DNA of 64,000 nt from Ktedonobacter robiniae (GCF_016587375.1 NZ_BNJG01000002.1:1240001-1304000); one strand, 5' to 3'; numbered from the stretch's first letter, positions 17,662-26,205 are shown. The notes: generated from the letters alone by a model not told the origin. Program-made: numbers and translations.

Positions 17662-18237
17662 CTACAAGGCAATGCCTCGGGTGATAACGGTCAGGACATG
17701 CTCGCATACCTGCTCAATTGGTAGATGACGCTCGCCACGACTCCACTCGACGGCCGCGCCGAAGATGGACCAACTCGCCACGGTGGCCGCCGTCTCGGGA
17801 TCATTATGCGGCTCGCCACTGGCCTTGCGCTGCTTGATACCTCGCAGCAGCAGTTCATATAATTCTTGCTGGACCGCGCGCGCGACCAGGGGTTCAAAGG
17901 GGCGGTTCCCCTCCTCCCAACGCCGTTGTACCTCTCCCAGGAATTCAAAGATAATGTGGATAAGGACCTGGAGCGAATGACGCTCCCATTTGAAGCCTCC
18001 CGGCAGCCTCTCACCTAACATCTGCTGAAAGCGGCTATGTACCAGGGCATTGAGCAAGGCATATTTATCCTCGAAATGGGCATAGAAGGTCGCCCGGTTC
18101 ACCGTGGCGCGCTCGGTAATATCCTGCACCGTGATCGTGGAGAAACTCTTTTCGCGCATGAGATCCAGAAATGCCTGCTGTAAGAGAGTACGCGTACGCT
18201 TTACACGCGGATCAAGACCTTTGGTTAGATTCCTCAT
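17662..18237 (-). CDS. TetR/AcrR family regulator
   Basis: This 191-residue repressor begins with DPRVKRTRTLLQQAFLDLM and has the recognition region ATVNRATFYAHFEDKYALLN, nearly the same as the TetR at 5043-5639. The C-terminal halves also align (AVEWSRGERHLPIE against AAQWSRGERIILAE). It is divergent from a DoxX gene with two TGTTG-N6-ACAAC palindromes between them, so it probably represses that gene and itself. Confidence 0.9.
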   Translation of the reverse strand: MRNLTKGLDPRVKRTRTLLQQAFLDLMREKSFSTITVQDITERATVNRATFYAHFEDKYALLNALVHSRFQQMLGERLPGGFKWERHSLQVLIHIIFEFLGEVQRRWEEGNRPFEPLVARAVQQELYELLLRGIKQRKASGEPHNDPETAATVASWSIFGAAVEWSRGERHLPIEQVCEHVLTVITRGIAL

Positions 18238-18309
18238 GCGCCAATCCTTTCAAGCCAGAACCCATTTTTCCATGCACTGAGCTACAACATCACAACACAT
18301 TTCCATGTT

Positions 18310-18392
18310 TGTTGCTTAGACAACAAATTCTTTTATTTGTCCCTTGATCAGGCATGGTACTATTATAAACGACACCTGTTGTTTATACAACA
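18310..18392. promoter_or_regulatory. TetR operators between TetR and DoxX genes
   Basis: The two palindromes are TGTTGCTTAGACAACA (18310-18325) and TGTTGTTTATACAACA (18377-18392). They match the two sites at 5704-5815 to give the consensus TGTTGYYTANACAACR. Their position between divergent starts fits repression of both genes. Confidence 0.75.
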
Positions 18393-18424
18393 CTCGCTTA
18401 GTTAGTATTATTAAGGAAAAGAAG

Positions 18425-18796
18425 ATGAACATCGCGCTCTGGATTATACAGGTTATTCTCGCGCTGCTATTTATTATGATTGGCATCATGAAACTTTTTA
18501 TGCCAATCGCGGGTCTGCAAAAGAGCCTGCCCTGGGTAGGTGACGTGACCTCGATTACGGTGCGCTACATCGGTACATGCGAACTTCTCGGGGGCCTGGG
18601 GCTGATCCTGCCCGCCTTTATCCATTCCATATCTGACCTGACGATTGTCGCGGCCTTCGGCCTGGCGCTTGTGATGATCTATGCTGGTATCTTCCACTTT
18701 ACGCGTAAGGAATTCTCCAATATCCCCGTCAATGTCGTCCTTTTCGCTCTCACCATCTTCCTGGCCGTTGGGCGCCTGCTTCTCAGTCCGCTATAA
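18425..18796 (+). CDS. DoxX family membrane protein
   Basis: This 123-residue inner-membrane protein has four helices and the DoxX signature (LALLFIMIGIMKLF, then TCELLGGLGLILPA). Members act in redox or detoxification contexts, but the reaction is unclear. The ATG at 18425 follows AAGGAAAAG. It is controlled in all likelihood by the divergent TetR. A 36-bp hairpin begins 4 bp after its stop. Confidence 0.88.
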   Translation: MNIALWIIQVILALLFIMIGIMKLFMPIAGLQKSLPWVGDVTSITVRYIGTCELLGGLGLILPAFIHSISDLTIVAAFGLALVMIYAGIFHFTRKEFSNIPVNVVLFALTIFLAVGRLLLSPL

Positions 18797-18799
18797 TCT

Positions 18800-18875
18800 A
18801 TTGTAAGATAGGGATGCATGAGGCGTGAGCACGGCTGACGCCGTGCTCACGCCTCATGCATCCCTATCTTACAAT
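18800..18875. terminator. Perfect 36-bp hairpin after the DoxX gene
   Basis: The arms 18800-18835 and 18840-18875 are fully complementary around a TGAC loop. The outer arm starts ATTGTAAGATAGGG. It begins 4 bp after the DoxX stop. There is no U tract, so classic intrinsic termination is not certain. The arm sequence is not shared with other hairpins in the window. Confidence 0.6.
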
Positions 18876-18907
18876 GAACCAAACCAAGCCAGCGGAAAGG
18901 ATCGGAC

Positions 18908-19453
18908 ATGGAGAGTCAGGAGATCGAGCTGTATTTGCAGGACCTGGGCGATGAGTTGGAGCGGCGCCGCTTCAAGGAGCCATTGCGCATCTTCCTCGTG
19001 GGGGGCGCGTTTATGCTGCTGACGATTAAGAACCGGAAGGCCACCGACGATGTGGATGTCGTGCTGCTCGATATACCCGATACAACCAATGTCACGCCTC
19101 AGGCAAAGGCCTTTCAGACGGCTGTCCGCGCCGTGGCGAGCAAGCACCATCTCAAGCGCAAATGGATGAACGACGACGTGGCCTATTTTATCAAGGATAT
19201 GGCGCCCGATCCCCAGCCCACGCTCTGGCGCAAATACAATATGCTGCATGTCTATCTACCACCCAGGGAATACATCCTGGCACTCAAACTGATGGTCTTC
19301 CGCCAGAAAGATATGAATGATGTCCAGGCCTTGCTCACAGAACTCAAGGTCACGACCCGCGAACAGGCCCAGGCCATCGTCGACCGCTTCATCCCCGATC
19401 CCCGCTGGCAGGAAGAATACCTCCTCGAAGAGACGCTAGAGGCGCTATTTTGA
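18908..19453 (+). CDS. Nucleotidyltransferase-like protein (DUF6036 type)
   Basis: This 181-residue protein has the minimal nucleotidyltransferase pattern: FLVGGAFMLL followed by KATDDVDVVLLD, in which the paired aspartates would bind metal. PREYILALKLMVFRQKDMND resembles the C-terminal helices of MNT/AbiEii-like antitoxin or toxin NTases. A ribosome-binding site GGAAAGGA precedes the ATG. It lies between two long hairpins and upstream of a small partner gene. A role in a toxin-antitoxin-like pair is inference. Confidence 0.7.
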   Translation: MESQEIELYLQDLGDELERRRFKEPLRIFLVGGAFMLLTIKNRKATDDVDVVLLDIPDTTNVTPQAKAFQTAVRAVASKHHLKRKWMNDDVAYFIKDMAPDPQPTLWRKYNMLHVYLPPREYILALKLMVFRQKDMNDVQALLTELKVTTREQAQAIVDRFIPDPRWQEEYLLEETLEALF

Positions 19454-19454
19454 T

Positions 19455-19523
19455 AGGGATAGGGGGGTGTGGGCATGGATGGCGGGCTCCGCCCGCCATC
19501 CATGCCCACACCCCCCTATCCCT
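19455..19523. terminator. Perfect 33-bp hairpin after the nucleotidyltransferase-like gene
   Basis: The arms 19455-19487 and 19491-19523 are perfectly complementary with a TCC loop. It begins 2 bp after the stop codon. The G-rich arm contains AGGGGGGTGTGGGC. Confidence 0.6.
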
Positions 19524-19625
19524 AAGCGCCGCAGGCGCGAAAAGTCAAACCAACCACATACAAATGGCGTATGTTACAATATTCGCAAGGGCGAAATATT
19601 GTAACATCCCATATGAGGTGAGCGA

Positions 19626-20060
19626 GTGAAGCTGCTGCACGAATTGCAGACGATGAGCGTATCCTATCAAGAGATCTGCGCGGGTGAAGATCCCTGGATC
19701 GCGCTGGGGAACTTCATGAATGACTTCTTTGGCAATTTCACTGAGCAGCGCTTAGAACTCGTGCAAGATCCCATTCAGCTCCCTGCGGATGCAAACCCTG
19801 AGCAGTGGCACTGGGCGGTCTTCTGCGCCGCCTCGGTCGAGTACCTCTGCCAACAGTACGCGCTCGCTTGCCCCGCCTGGGCGCTCAATCCCGCCTATAC
19901 CCTTGATGAACCCTGGTACTATGCCCCTGGCGCGCACAAGGAGAACATACGAGAACGCCTGCGCCTGCGCACCCCCAGCGAGTTCACCCGCCGCAACATC
20001 TACTGCGGCAACCGCATGTTCGCCAACAAATACGAACTCACCGCCCAGCACCGCGCATAA
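19626..20060 (+). CDS. Uncharacterised protein, partner of the NTase-like gene
   Basis: This 144-residue soluble protein starts at GTG (19626) after GAGGTGAGC. No named domain is recognised with confidence. The C-terminal part (LDEPWYYAP, then TPSEFTRRNIYCGNRM) resembles the tail of small proteins often encoded beside DUF6036 nucleotidyltransferases. Here too it lies 170 bp downstream of such a gene. It may be the second member of a two-gene module. There are no signal or membrane segments. Confidence 0.6.
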   Translation: MKLLHELQTMSVSYQEICAGEDPWIALGNFMNDFFGNFTEQRLELVQDPIQLPADANPEQWHWAVFCAASVEYLCQQYALACPAWALNPAYTLDEPWYYAPGAHKENIRERLRLRTPSEFTRRNIYCGNRMFANKYELTAQHRA

Positions 20061-20064
20061 CATC

Positions 20065-20129
20065 ATGGTGTAAGGGTATGTGTGGCCGGGCTAGCAAAGC
20101 TAGCCCGGCCACACATACCCTTACACCAT
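20065..20129. terminator. Perfect 31-bp hairpin between convergent genes
   Basis: The arms 20065-20095 and 20099-20129 are complementary with an AAA loop. It fills the whole gap between the stop of the plus-strand gene (20060) and the stop of the minus-strand TetR gene (20131), touching the latter by one base. This is a likely bidirectional transcription barrier. Confidence 0.65.
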
Positions 20130-20710
20130 TACTTCAAAACGAAATTGATGAGCTGGCGCGCGAAATGAGCATCGAGGGGCGCATGTTGGTTGAGCAAGCG
20201 ATACCACATTGGGCCGTAGATCATATCCAGGAGGAAATCCAGGTCGGCATCGGGCGGCAGATCCCCTTGCTGTATGCCTCGCTCCAGGAGAGTCTTGAGG
20301 GCCTTGCGGCGAGCCTCTATGAAGGTCTGACGAAACTCCTTCCCAAACTCAGCGTCGAATTGTGCCTCGGCCATCAGGCTGCGAACCGTCTTCTCCATCC
20401 CCTCGTTCAGGCTGCGAAAGGTATTCTCGATAAAAGCTAGCACATCTTCACGCACAGTGCCAAGATTGGGAAGCGGAACATCTAACGCAGCCCGGGTGGC
20501 GAAGGCCTCGAAAACCACTGCCCCCTTTGAAGGCCACCAGCGATAGATGGTCTGCTTTCCCACGCCCGCCAGGGCAGCGATAGCCTCGACCGTCAAGGCT
20601 TTATATCCATCGCGCTCCAGCAAGTCGAGCGCCGCCTGCAAAATTGCTTCGTGTGACTCCTTACTCCGCCGACGCACAGGCGCTTTCGATTCTTTTCCTG
20701 GCTCTTCCAT
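20129..20710 (-). CDS. TetR/AcrR family regulator
   Basis: This 193-residue repressor has an N-terminal HTH (SHEAILQAALDLLERDGY, AALAGVGKQTIYRWWPSKGA) and a C-terminal domain of the TetR_C type found in AcrR-like proteins. The ATG at 20710 follows GAGGGG. It is divergent from an SDR gene. Two palindromes GAGACG..CGTCTC lie in the shared promoter, so autoregulation and repression of the SDR gene are likely. Confidence 0.9.
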   Translation of the reverse strand: MEEPGKESKAPVRRRSKESHEAILQAALDLLERDGYKALTVEAIAALAGVGKQTIYRWWPSKGAVVFEAFATRAALDVPLPNLGTVREDVLAFIENTFRSLNEGMEKTVRSLMAEAQFDAEFGKEFRQTFIEARRKALKTLLERGIQQGDLPPDADLDFLLDMIYGPMWYRLLNQHAPLDAHFARQLINFVLK

Positions 20711-20748
20711 ACGTTTGTCCCCTCTTTTCAATTTGCGATACAATCCCC

Positions 20749-20800
20749 TTGACGAGACGCAACGTCTCGCTATATAATACCAACAAGACGCAACGTCTCG
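20749..20800 (+). promoter_or_regulatory. Sigma-70 promoter of the SDR gene with two TetR operators
   Basis: The -35 box TTGACG (20749-20754) and -10 box TATAAT (20773-20778) are 18 bp apart. The palindrome CGAGACGCAACGTCTCG (20753-20769) fills the spacer, and a second copy AAGACGCAACGTCTCG (20785-20800) follows the -10 box. A repressor bound at either site would block the promoter. Confidence 0.8.
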
Positions 20801-20873
20801 TTCCATTGTAGTAAATTGTAAATGGGAAAGCAAGCTCATAATACTAGCATTTCGAATATAGAAGGGATCACAT

Positions 20874-21592
20874 ATGAACCTCGATCAGCAGCGGATTATT
20901 ATTCTTGGTGGCACCTCGGGTGTTGGACTGGCAACAGCGCAGATGCTCGCGCAGGCGGGCGCGCAGGTTATCATTGGCGGACGCCAGGCGGAGAAGGTAC
21001 AACAAGCCATGGCGGTCGCTGGCAGTAATGTGACTGGAGAGGCAATCGATGCTACAGATGCGGAGCAGCTTCGAACCTTCTTCAAGCGTGTGGGCACGTT
21101 TGATCACCTGGTGCTCACGCTAAGCGGTGGCAAGGGCGGCGGCGCCTTCGCCTCACTTGACTTGAACGAGCTTCGCGAGGGTTTCGCGGCCAAGTTCTGG
21201 CCACAGGTCCAGGCGGCCCAGCTTGGGCTGGAGACGCTGCGCAGAGATGGCTCGCTCACCTTTGTCACGGCCATTTCGGCTCGCTCGTCCATGCCTGGGG
21301 TCGCGGGCCTCGCGGCGATCAATGGCGCCCTGGAGGCCATGATCGCGCCACTCGCCGCCGAGCTTAAACCCTTGCGCGTCAACGCGGTCTCCCCCGGCGT
21401 CATCGCTACCCCTGGTGGGATAACCTGCCCGAGAACCAGCGCCAGGCGCTCTTCGACCAATCAGCCACCACGTCGGCTGTTGGACGCGTAGGCCAACCCG
21501 AGGATGTGGCCCATGCTATCACCTTCCTGCTCAGCAACGGCTTCACAACTGGCTCCATCATTGAATGCGATGGCGGCCTGCGCCTGGGCTAG
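20874..21592 (+). pseudogene. Short-chain dehydrogenase/reductase with a -1 frameshift
   Basis: The frame from ATG 20874 encodes an SDR: the Rossmann motif GGTSGVGLA near residue 12 and LSGGKGGG, with the catalytic region changed to SARSSMPGVAGLAAING (no clear YxxxK tyrosine). At a C run (21409-21412) one base appears to be missing. The coding sense then continues one frame over as WWDNLPENQRQALFDQ, ending GSIIECDGGLRLG at TAG 21590-21592. Restored length is 239 residues. As written the protein would end 27 residues after the shift. It may be a real mutation or a sequencing error. Confidence 0.8.
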
Positions 21593-23085
21593 CATATACA
21601 CGGGAAGCGGCCCGACTCCCCCGTCTCCTTCAACGGCAGGCGAACTTCAAAGAGTGAGCCTGCCCCAATCGTGCTCTGGACGCGTATCTCCCCTCCATGG
21701 CTGTGGGCGATCCACTGGGCAATAGAGAGGCCGAGGCCCGTGCCACCGGGTTGGGTGTCCTCGGGTTGGGCCTCTCCCTGCCTGCGTGTGCGCGCTTTAT
21801 CCACTCGGTAAAAGCGATCAAACAGGTAGGGGAGGTGGTTGTCCGCTATACCAGGACCATCGTCCTGGATGCGAATAATACCCCAGGATTTTTCAACCGT
21901 TAGCTCTACGCAGACATGTTTCCCCACGCCACTGGTATACTTGATAGCGTTCTCCACCAGGTTCATGAGCATCCGGCTCAAATGCTGGGCATCTCCCTCG
22001 ATCAGAAGTTCGGGTAATTCACCCGTGGCCAGGCTTATCTGATGCTGCTGCGCCAGGGGCAACAGGCGCTCAACGCTGGCAAGGGCGATATCACTCAAAT
22101 CGACCTCTTCCTTGTGCAAAGTAAACTGGCCCGTGTCCGCCCGCGCCAGGAGGAGCAGGCTGTTGACGATAGTCGTCATCTGCTCATTCTCGACCTGGAT
22201 ACGCTCCAGCGTCTCACGGTAGTTCTCGGGGGTTTGTGATTGCGTTAATGCTTGATTGATCTCCAGGTTGATAATGGTGAGCGGCGTGCGCAGTTCATGG
22301 CTGGCGTCTGCGGCAAACTGGTTCTGGCGTTTGAACGCAGCCTCCAGGCGCGCTAACATCTGGTCAAAGGTCGCGGCCAGCTCACCAAATTCATCTTTGC
22401 GCCGGAGATGCAGGCGTCGGCGCAGGTCGGTCGCATTGATCTCGTTGGCGGTACGCGTGATCATCTTGACTGGCTGGAGAGCCTTGCCAGCCAGCCAGTA
22501 TCCTCCTATGGCCGCGACCAGCAGCCCCATGGCGGCATGGAAGAGCCAGATGGACAATAACTGCACAGGATATGCTTTTGCCTGGCCCACCATGAGCGTC
22601 GCGACCCGCGCATCCTGCTCCAGAAGAGGCGTGACCAGGAAGCGATAAGTACTGTTTGCTCCTCGCCAGTTTGATGAATGCTGCGACTGAGAGATGGTTA
22701 TATCAAATAATGCCTGGTTGCTATCAGCACGTTCCTGAAGCTGCTGTATACTGTCAGCCGGGAGTGTTCCTCGCGCGTCCAGAACTGTGTGATCCGGTCG
22801 TAGCAGGAGCACGACCTCATTTTGGGAGAGAGAGAATCGCTGTGAAGAAGGAGCGGCTTTCTGCAAGAGGGCCTGTTTATAGGTATCGCGCAGGTGCTGC
22901 GTGTCCTGGTATAGCTGCGTCTCCAGCTTGCTTTCAGCCGCATCAGGACTCAGAAATGTCTGGGTCGCATACAAGCTACCACCAAAAAGGAAGAGGATGA
23001 AGGCAATAATGGCCAGGTACCACAGCGTCAGGCGCACACGCACGCTGGAGAGAAAGGACACGCGGGCAGGTTGGCGTTTTTTCAT
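21589..23085 (-). CDS. Membrane sensor histidine kinase with HAMP domain
   Basis: This 498-residue kinase has an N-terminal helix (about residues 14-38), an extracytoplasmic sensor domain to about residue 178 and a second helix (WLFHAAMGLLVAAIGGYWLA). HAMP follows, then DASHELRTPLTII (His263), NLVENAIKYTS, DDGPGIAD, LFDRFYRVDKAR and GTGLGLSIA. It overlaps the upstream response-regulator gene by 4 bp (ATGA), so the two are co-translated as one two-component system. The signal is unknown. Its 3' end overlaps the broken SDR gene by 4 bp. Confidence 0.93.
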   Translation of the reverse strand: MKKRQPARVSFLSSVRVRLTLWYLAIIAFILFLFGGSLYATQTFLSPDAAESKLETQLYQDTQHLRDTYKQALLQKAAPSSQRFSLSQNEVVLLLRPDHTVLDARGTLPADSIQQLQERADSNQALFDITISQSQHSSNWRGANSTYRFLVTPLLEQDARVATLMVGQAKAYPVQLLSIWLFHAAMGLLVAAIGGYWLAGKALQPVKMITRTANEINATDLRRRLHLRRKDEFGELAATFDQMLARLEAAFKRQNQFAADASHELRTPLTIINLEINQALTQSQTPENYRETLERIQVENEQMTTIVNSLLLLARADTGQFTLHKEEVDLSDIALASVERLLPLAQQHQISLATGELPELLIEGDAQHLSRMLMNLVENAIKYTSGVGKHVCVELTVEKSWGIIRIQDDGPGIADNHLPYLFDRFYRVDKARTRRQGEAQPEDTQPGGTGLGLSIAQWIAHSHGGEIRVQSTIGAGSLFEVRLPLKETGESGRFPCIC

Positions 23086-23774
23086 TGCGCTTCCTGCTTG
23101 CTGTCCGGCGACGAGAGGCAGTAGCCCACGCCGCGAATAGTTGTCAGGAGCTTCGTAGTAAAGGGGGCATCGATCTTGCGGCGCAGCCTGCGCACATAGA
23201 CATCAATGACATTCGAGCTGCACTCAAAATCATAGTTCCAGATATGCTGTTCAATCATATCTCGCGTTACTACCTGTCCGGGATGATACATGAAGTATTC
23301 CAGTAATGCGTACTCCCTGGGTGTAAGTTCAATGGCCTCCCCTTCGCGTTCCACGGTATGCGTAGCCGGGTCAACAACAAGACTTCCTATCTCCAGGCGC
23401 GCGCTTTTGTAGGGCTGCTGACGTCTCAACAAAGCTCGCAAACGCGCCAGCAATTCATTCATGGCGAAGGGCTTGACCAGGTAATCATCGGCGCCACAAT
23501 CCAAACCCCGCACACGGTCATCGATGCTATCGCGCGCGGTCAGGAGCAAAATGGGCGTTTGCACACGGCGCCGGCGCAGCTCACGACATACCTCCAGGCC
23601 ATCCTTCTTGGGCAAAAGGATATCCAGGATGATCAGGTCATAGGGAGCTAGCTCGGCCAGGTCCTGCCCCTCCTGGCCATCATAGGCTGCATCCACGCTA
23701 TATCTCTCATTGACGAGATTCGTCTTCAATGATTCGCTGAGGCGGTAATTATCTTCTATCACAAGAATACGCAT
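23082..23774 (-). CDS. OmpR/PhoB-family response regulator
   Basis: This 230-residue protein has a receiver domain (acidic ED at 7-8, phosphoacceptor Asp51 in LIILDILLP, KPF near residue 100) and a C-terminal winged helix (ELTPREYALLEYFMYHPG, VDVYVRRLRRKI-type end). It is phosphorylated by the kinase encoded immediately downstream and should activate transcription. The ATG at 23774 has GGAAGG upstream. Confidence 0.93.
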   Translation of the reverse strand: MRILVIEDNYRLSESLKTNLVNERYSVDAAYDGQEGQDLAELAPYDLIILDILLPKKDGLEVCRELRRRRVQTPILLLTARDSIDDRVRGLDCGADDYLVKPFAMNELLARLRALLRRQQPYKSARLEIGSLVVDPATHTVEREGEAIELTPREYALLEYFMYHPGQVVTRDMIEQHIWNYDFECSSNVIDVYVRRLRRKIDAPFTTKLLTTIRGVGYCLSSPDSKQEAQ

Positions 23775-23869
23775 CGTAACCTTCCATCCAATAGGCGCCC
23801 CATTTATAGTTCCGCTGGCAAATTTTGTCAAACGGTCCGAACACGTTTTCAAGAGGTGCCCCAATTGTT

Positions 23870-24037
23870 GGTAGGGACCCGATTTATGGCGTCCAAGCGC
23901 CATTTATGGCCTGTCGGCGAGCCGTGCTTTTGTGATGTGGCAAGTGCATGGTGACATGAAAGGTCTTTTTCAGCATCTTTCGGGCTGCGCCCACAGGCCA
24001 TAAATGGCGCTTGGACGCGGTAAACCGGGTCCCTACC
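23870..24037. repeat. MITE-like element, family 2, copy 1
   Basis: This is a 168-bp element with imperfect 45-bp terminal inverted repeats (23870-23914 and 23993-24037). The tips are GGTAGGGACC and the inner arm contains GTCCAAGCGCCATTTATGGC. No coding capacity is present. Other copies are at 38971 and 51438. It lies upstream of the response regulator in the 23775-24261 gap, which otherwise shows nothing. Confidence 0.8.
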
Positions 24038-24261
24038 GATCTTTAAAGCCTCTGGATACCTTTTCGCGCTCGGAAACTTGTCCGGACAAAATTTTAGTGA
24101 GCGCGCAGGCGCGAGAAGTCACATGCCCATCAGGTTCAATTATCGCATATATACATGACAAAACGATGACAAAAAAAGGCGCGAAAGTTCACGCCGCTGT
24201 CATTCAAGCTGAGTACACTATGGCTACCACTAAAGACGGTATATGAAAGGAGTCTTCTTAA

Positions 24262-24663
24262 ATGATTGCGGTACAAATTACACGCTGGGTAGCCAGTATC
24301 ATTGGTCTGGGGGCGCTCTTACTGGGCCTGGCCTTCTGGCTCTTCCATATCGATCTGCTTAATGTACACATGCTGTTTGGATTTATCGTGACACTCTCGC
24401 TGCTGGGCCTGGGCATCGCCATGCTCTTCTCCCGAGGTCTACGCCTGCTAGGCATAATCAGTATCATCTATGCACCGATCCTGCCGATCTTTGGCATGAC
24501 TCAGGACAGGCTGCTTATCGGCGACCTTCACTGGCTTATTCGCGTCGCGCATATGCTCGTTGGCATCGGTGCCCTCGTGCTCATCGGCCTTATTGGCGCA
24601 CGCTATCGAGCCCTTAAGCGCAACCCGACCCTGAAGGCGTCTCTCTCTTCCGAGAAAGGATAG
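24262..24663 (+). CDS. Small four-helix membrane protein
   Basis: This 133-residue protein has four hydrophobic segments (about residues 8-28, 36-56, 60-80 and 95-115) and a basic C-terminal tail (ARYRALKRNP). No family is recognised. A good ribosome-binding site (GAAAGGAGT) precedes the ATG. It is followed after 4 bp by a second gene and is probably co-transcribed with it. Confidence 0.75.
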   Translation: MIAVQITRWVASIIGLGALLLGLAFWLFHIDLLNVHMLFGFIVTLSLLGLGIAMLFSRGLRLLGIISIIYAPILPIFGMTQDRLLIGDLHWLIRVAHMLVGIGALVLIGLIGARYRALKRNPTLKASLSSEKG

Positions 24664-24667
24664 CTGC

Positions 24668-25009
24668 ATGTGGCAAACCATCTGTCTTTGCCCCCCTACA
24701 ATGCCTGAGAGTGAGCGACTACGTTTTCTTAACCTCTATGGACAATTTGTCCACCCACCCCAGGAGTTTAACGAGGTAGACCTGGGGCTGGCGTTTCTCT
24801 CGCATCTCACGCCCGCCGAGGCCCTGACGGTCCTTCAGGAGCGCCAGAATCTCATTGAGCGCTCTCAGGAGTGGCTAAGCATACACAAGCAGAATGATGA
24901 TGGAGAATTGCTAAACCTGCTCATTCAAGATCACACATATACCTTGTTAGAGGCCGAGCACAGCTGGCTAGAAGGCGCTGTTCGCCGCTTGCGTAGCGCT
25001 GCCACGTAG
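24668..25009 (+). CDS. Small helical protein resembling a PadR C-terminal domain
   Basis: This 113-residue soluble protein has its ribosome-binding site inside the end of the preceding gene. The helical sequence FLSHLTPAEALTVLQERQ and the second half (LLEAEHSWLEGAVRRL) resemble the C-terminal dimerisation helices of PadR-family regulators. The winged-helix DNA-binding half is absent. It may be a truncated regulator or a dimerisation partner. The similarity is weak and the function is not assigned. Confidence 0.6.
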   Translation: MWQTICLCPPTMPESERLRFLNLYGQFVHPPQEFNEVDLGLAFLSHLTPAEALTVLQERQNLIERSQEWLSIHKQNDDGELLNLLIQDHTYTLLEAEHSWLEGAVRRLRSAAT

Positions 25010-25016
25010 ATAGTCC

Positions 25017-25079
25017 GACGCTGCTAAAGCACGCGTCTACATATGACGCGCATATGTAGACGCGTGCTTTAGCAGCGTC
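25017..25079. repeat. Dispersed inverted repeat, family 1, copy D
   Basis: The 28-nt arms 25017-25044 and 25052-25079 are perfectly complementary, with only a 7-nt spacer, shorter than in the other copies. It begins 8 bp after the preceding stop and lies between convergent genes. Confidence 0.85.
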
Positions 25080-25108
25080 GTCCCAGCCTCGGGCATAGAC
25101 TCCAGTTT

Positions 25109-26086
25109 TTATGGTGCCTCCTGCTGGTACTTTGCTTTGCTTGCCTGCGTGACATGCTCCATGTCGACGGGCTGGGGACGCACAATCAGTAGGGGCTGGC
25201 TTGAGGCTTGCAGGACATCCTCGGTGATGCTCCCCTGGCGTAGGCGTGGCAGGCCCTCGCGTCCATGCGTCGCCATGGCGATAATCTCACGTTGCGTGTC
25301 ATAACAGGAGGCGGCGAGAATCTTCTGCCAGAGCGGCTCGCCGGGCCTGTAGGTGACAATGGAGGAGACGATCTTCAACCCATATTGCTTGAGATCGCCA
25401 GTCTGGAAGCGCTCCTGACAGGCTTTCAGGTAGATCGCCGCCTCCTCTTGCGCCTCTCCGGGCTCTTCTGTAGCTGAGGAAACCTTAACCGCGTACATGA
25501 GATGTATACGTCCAGGCTCAGGCTGAGCAAGGGCCTGCGCAAGTTCAGCGGCGGGCTGAAGCACGGTCTCTGCATAGGGCGAGCCATCGAGGGCACATAG
25601 AATTCCTGGTGCCTCTCCCTGCCTCAGGCCCGTGAAAAATCGCTCATCTCGCACAAGCAGCACGGGGACTGGACTCTGCCGCTGAACATACTGCGCCACG
25701 CTGCCCATAAGCCAGCGCACGCCCTCCGCTCTCTCCCCATGACTACACATGACAATCAACTGAGCATCATACTCCTGAGTCTGGCGTAAAATGCAATCGC
25801 CTGGCAGCCCAACTACGACTTTGCTGCTCGCCCTCACGCCCTGGAGGCGCGAGGACGCCATGACCTGCTTCAGATATGTCTCGGCCTCCTCAAGATACAT
25901 CTTGCGCGCCTCCTCCAGCACATACTCCGAGACGTCCGTATGCAGATGCATATGGAACTGCTCCGGCGTGATGACGCGCATCAGGAGTAGCGAGGCGCCC
26001 GTAGCTCGTGCCAGGCGCCCGGCAATAGCCAGTGCCTCTTCTGATCTAGCCGACCCATCAAGCGGGACAAGCATGCGCTCGATCAT
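25109..26086 (-). CDS. Tandem-domain universal stress protein
   Basis: This cytoplasmic protein has two UspA domains. The first begins MLVPLDGSARSEEAL and ends with MCSHGERAEGVRWLMGSVA. The second begins ILCALDGSPYAETVL and ends with MATHGREGLPRLRQGS. The G-x2-G-x9-G-S/T nucleotide-binding pattern is present in both. Such proteins respond to stress and may bind ATP. The ATG at 26086 follows AAGGGG; a TTG two codons earlier is unlikely. Confidence 0.92.
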   Translation of the reverse strand: MIERMLVPLDGSARSEEALAIAGRLARATGASLLLMRVITPEQFHMHLHTDVSEYVLEEARKMYLEEAETYLKQVMASSRLQGVRASSKVVVGLPGDCILRQTQEYDAQLIVMCSHGERAEGVRWLMGSVAQYVQRQSPVPVLLVRDERFFTGLRQGEAPGILCALDGSPYAETVLQPAAELAQALAQPEPGRIHLMYAVKVSSATEEPGEAQEEAAIYLKACQERFQTGDLKQYGLKIVSSIVTYRPGEPLWQKILAASCYDTQREIIAMATHGREGLPRLRQGSITEDVLQASSQPLLIVRPQPVDMEHVTQASKAKYQQEAP

Positions 26087-26205
26087 AACCAATTCCCCTT
26101 CATAAACAAACCACTTATCTTTGCATTACCCTCTACCTTTAAGATACTCTTAGACCATGAATGAGTAGGGCCACCATATTTTTCTATCTCGAAGGAGTGT
26201 ACATT

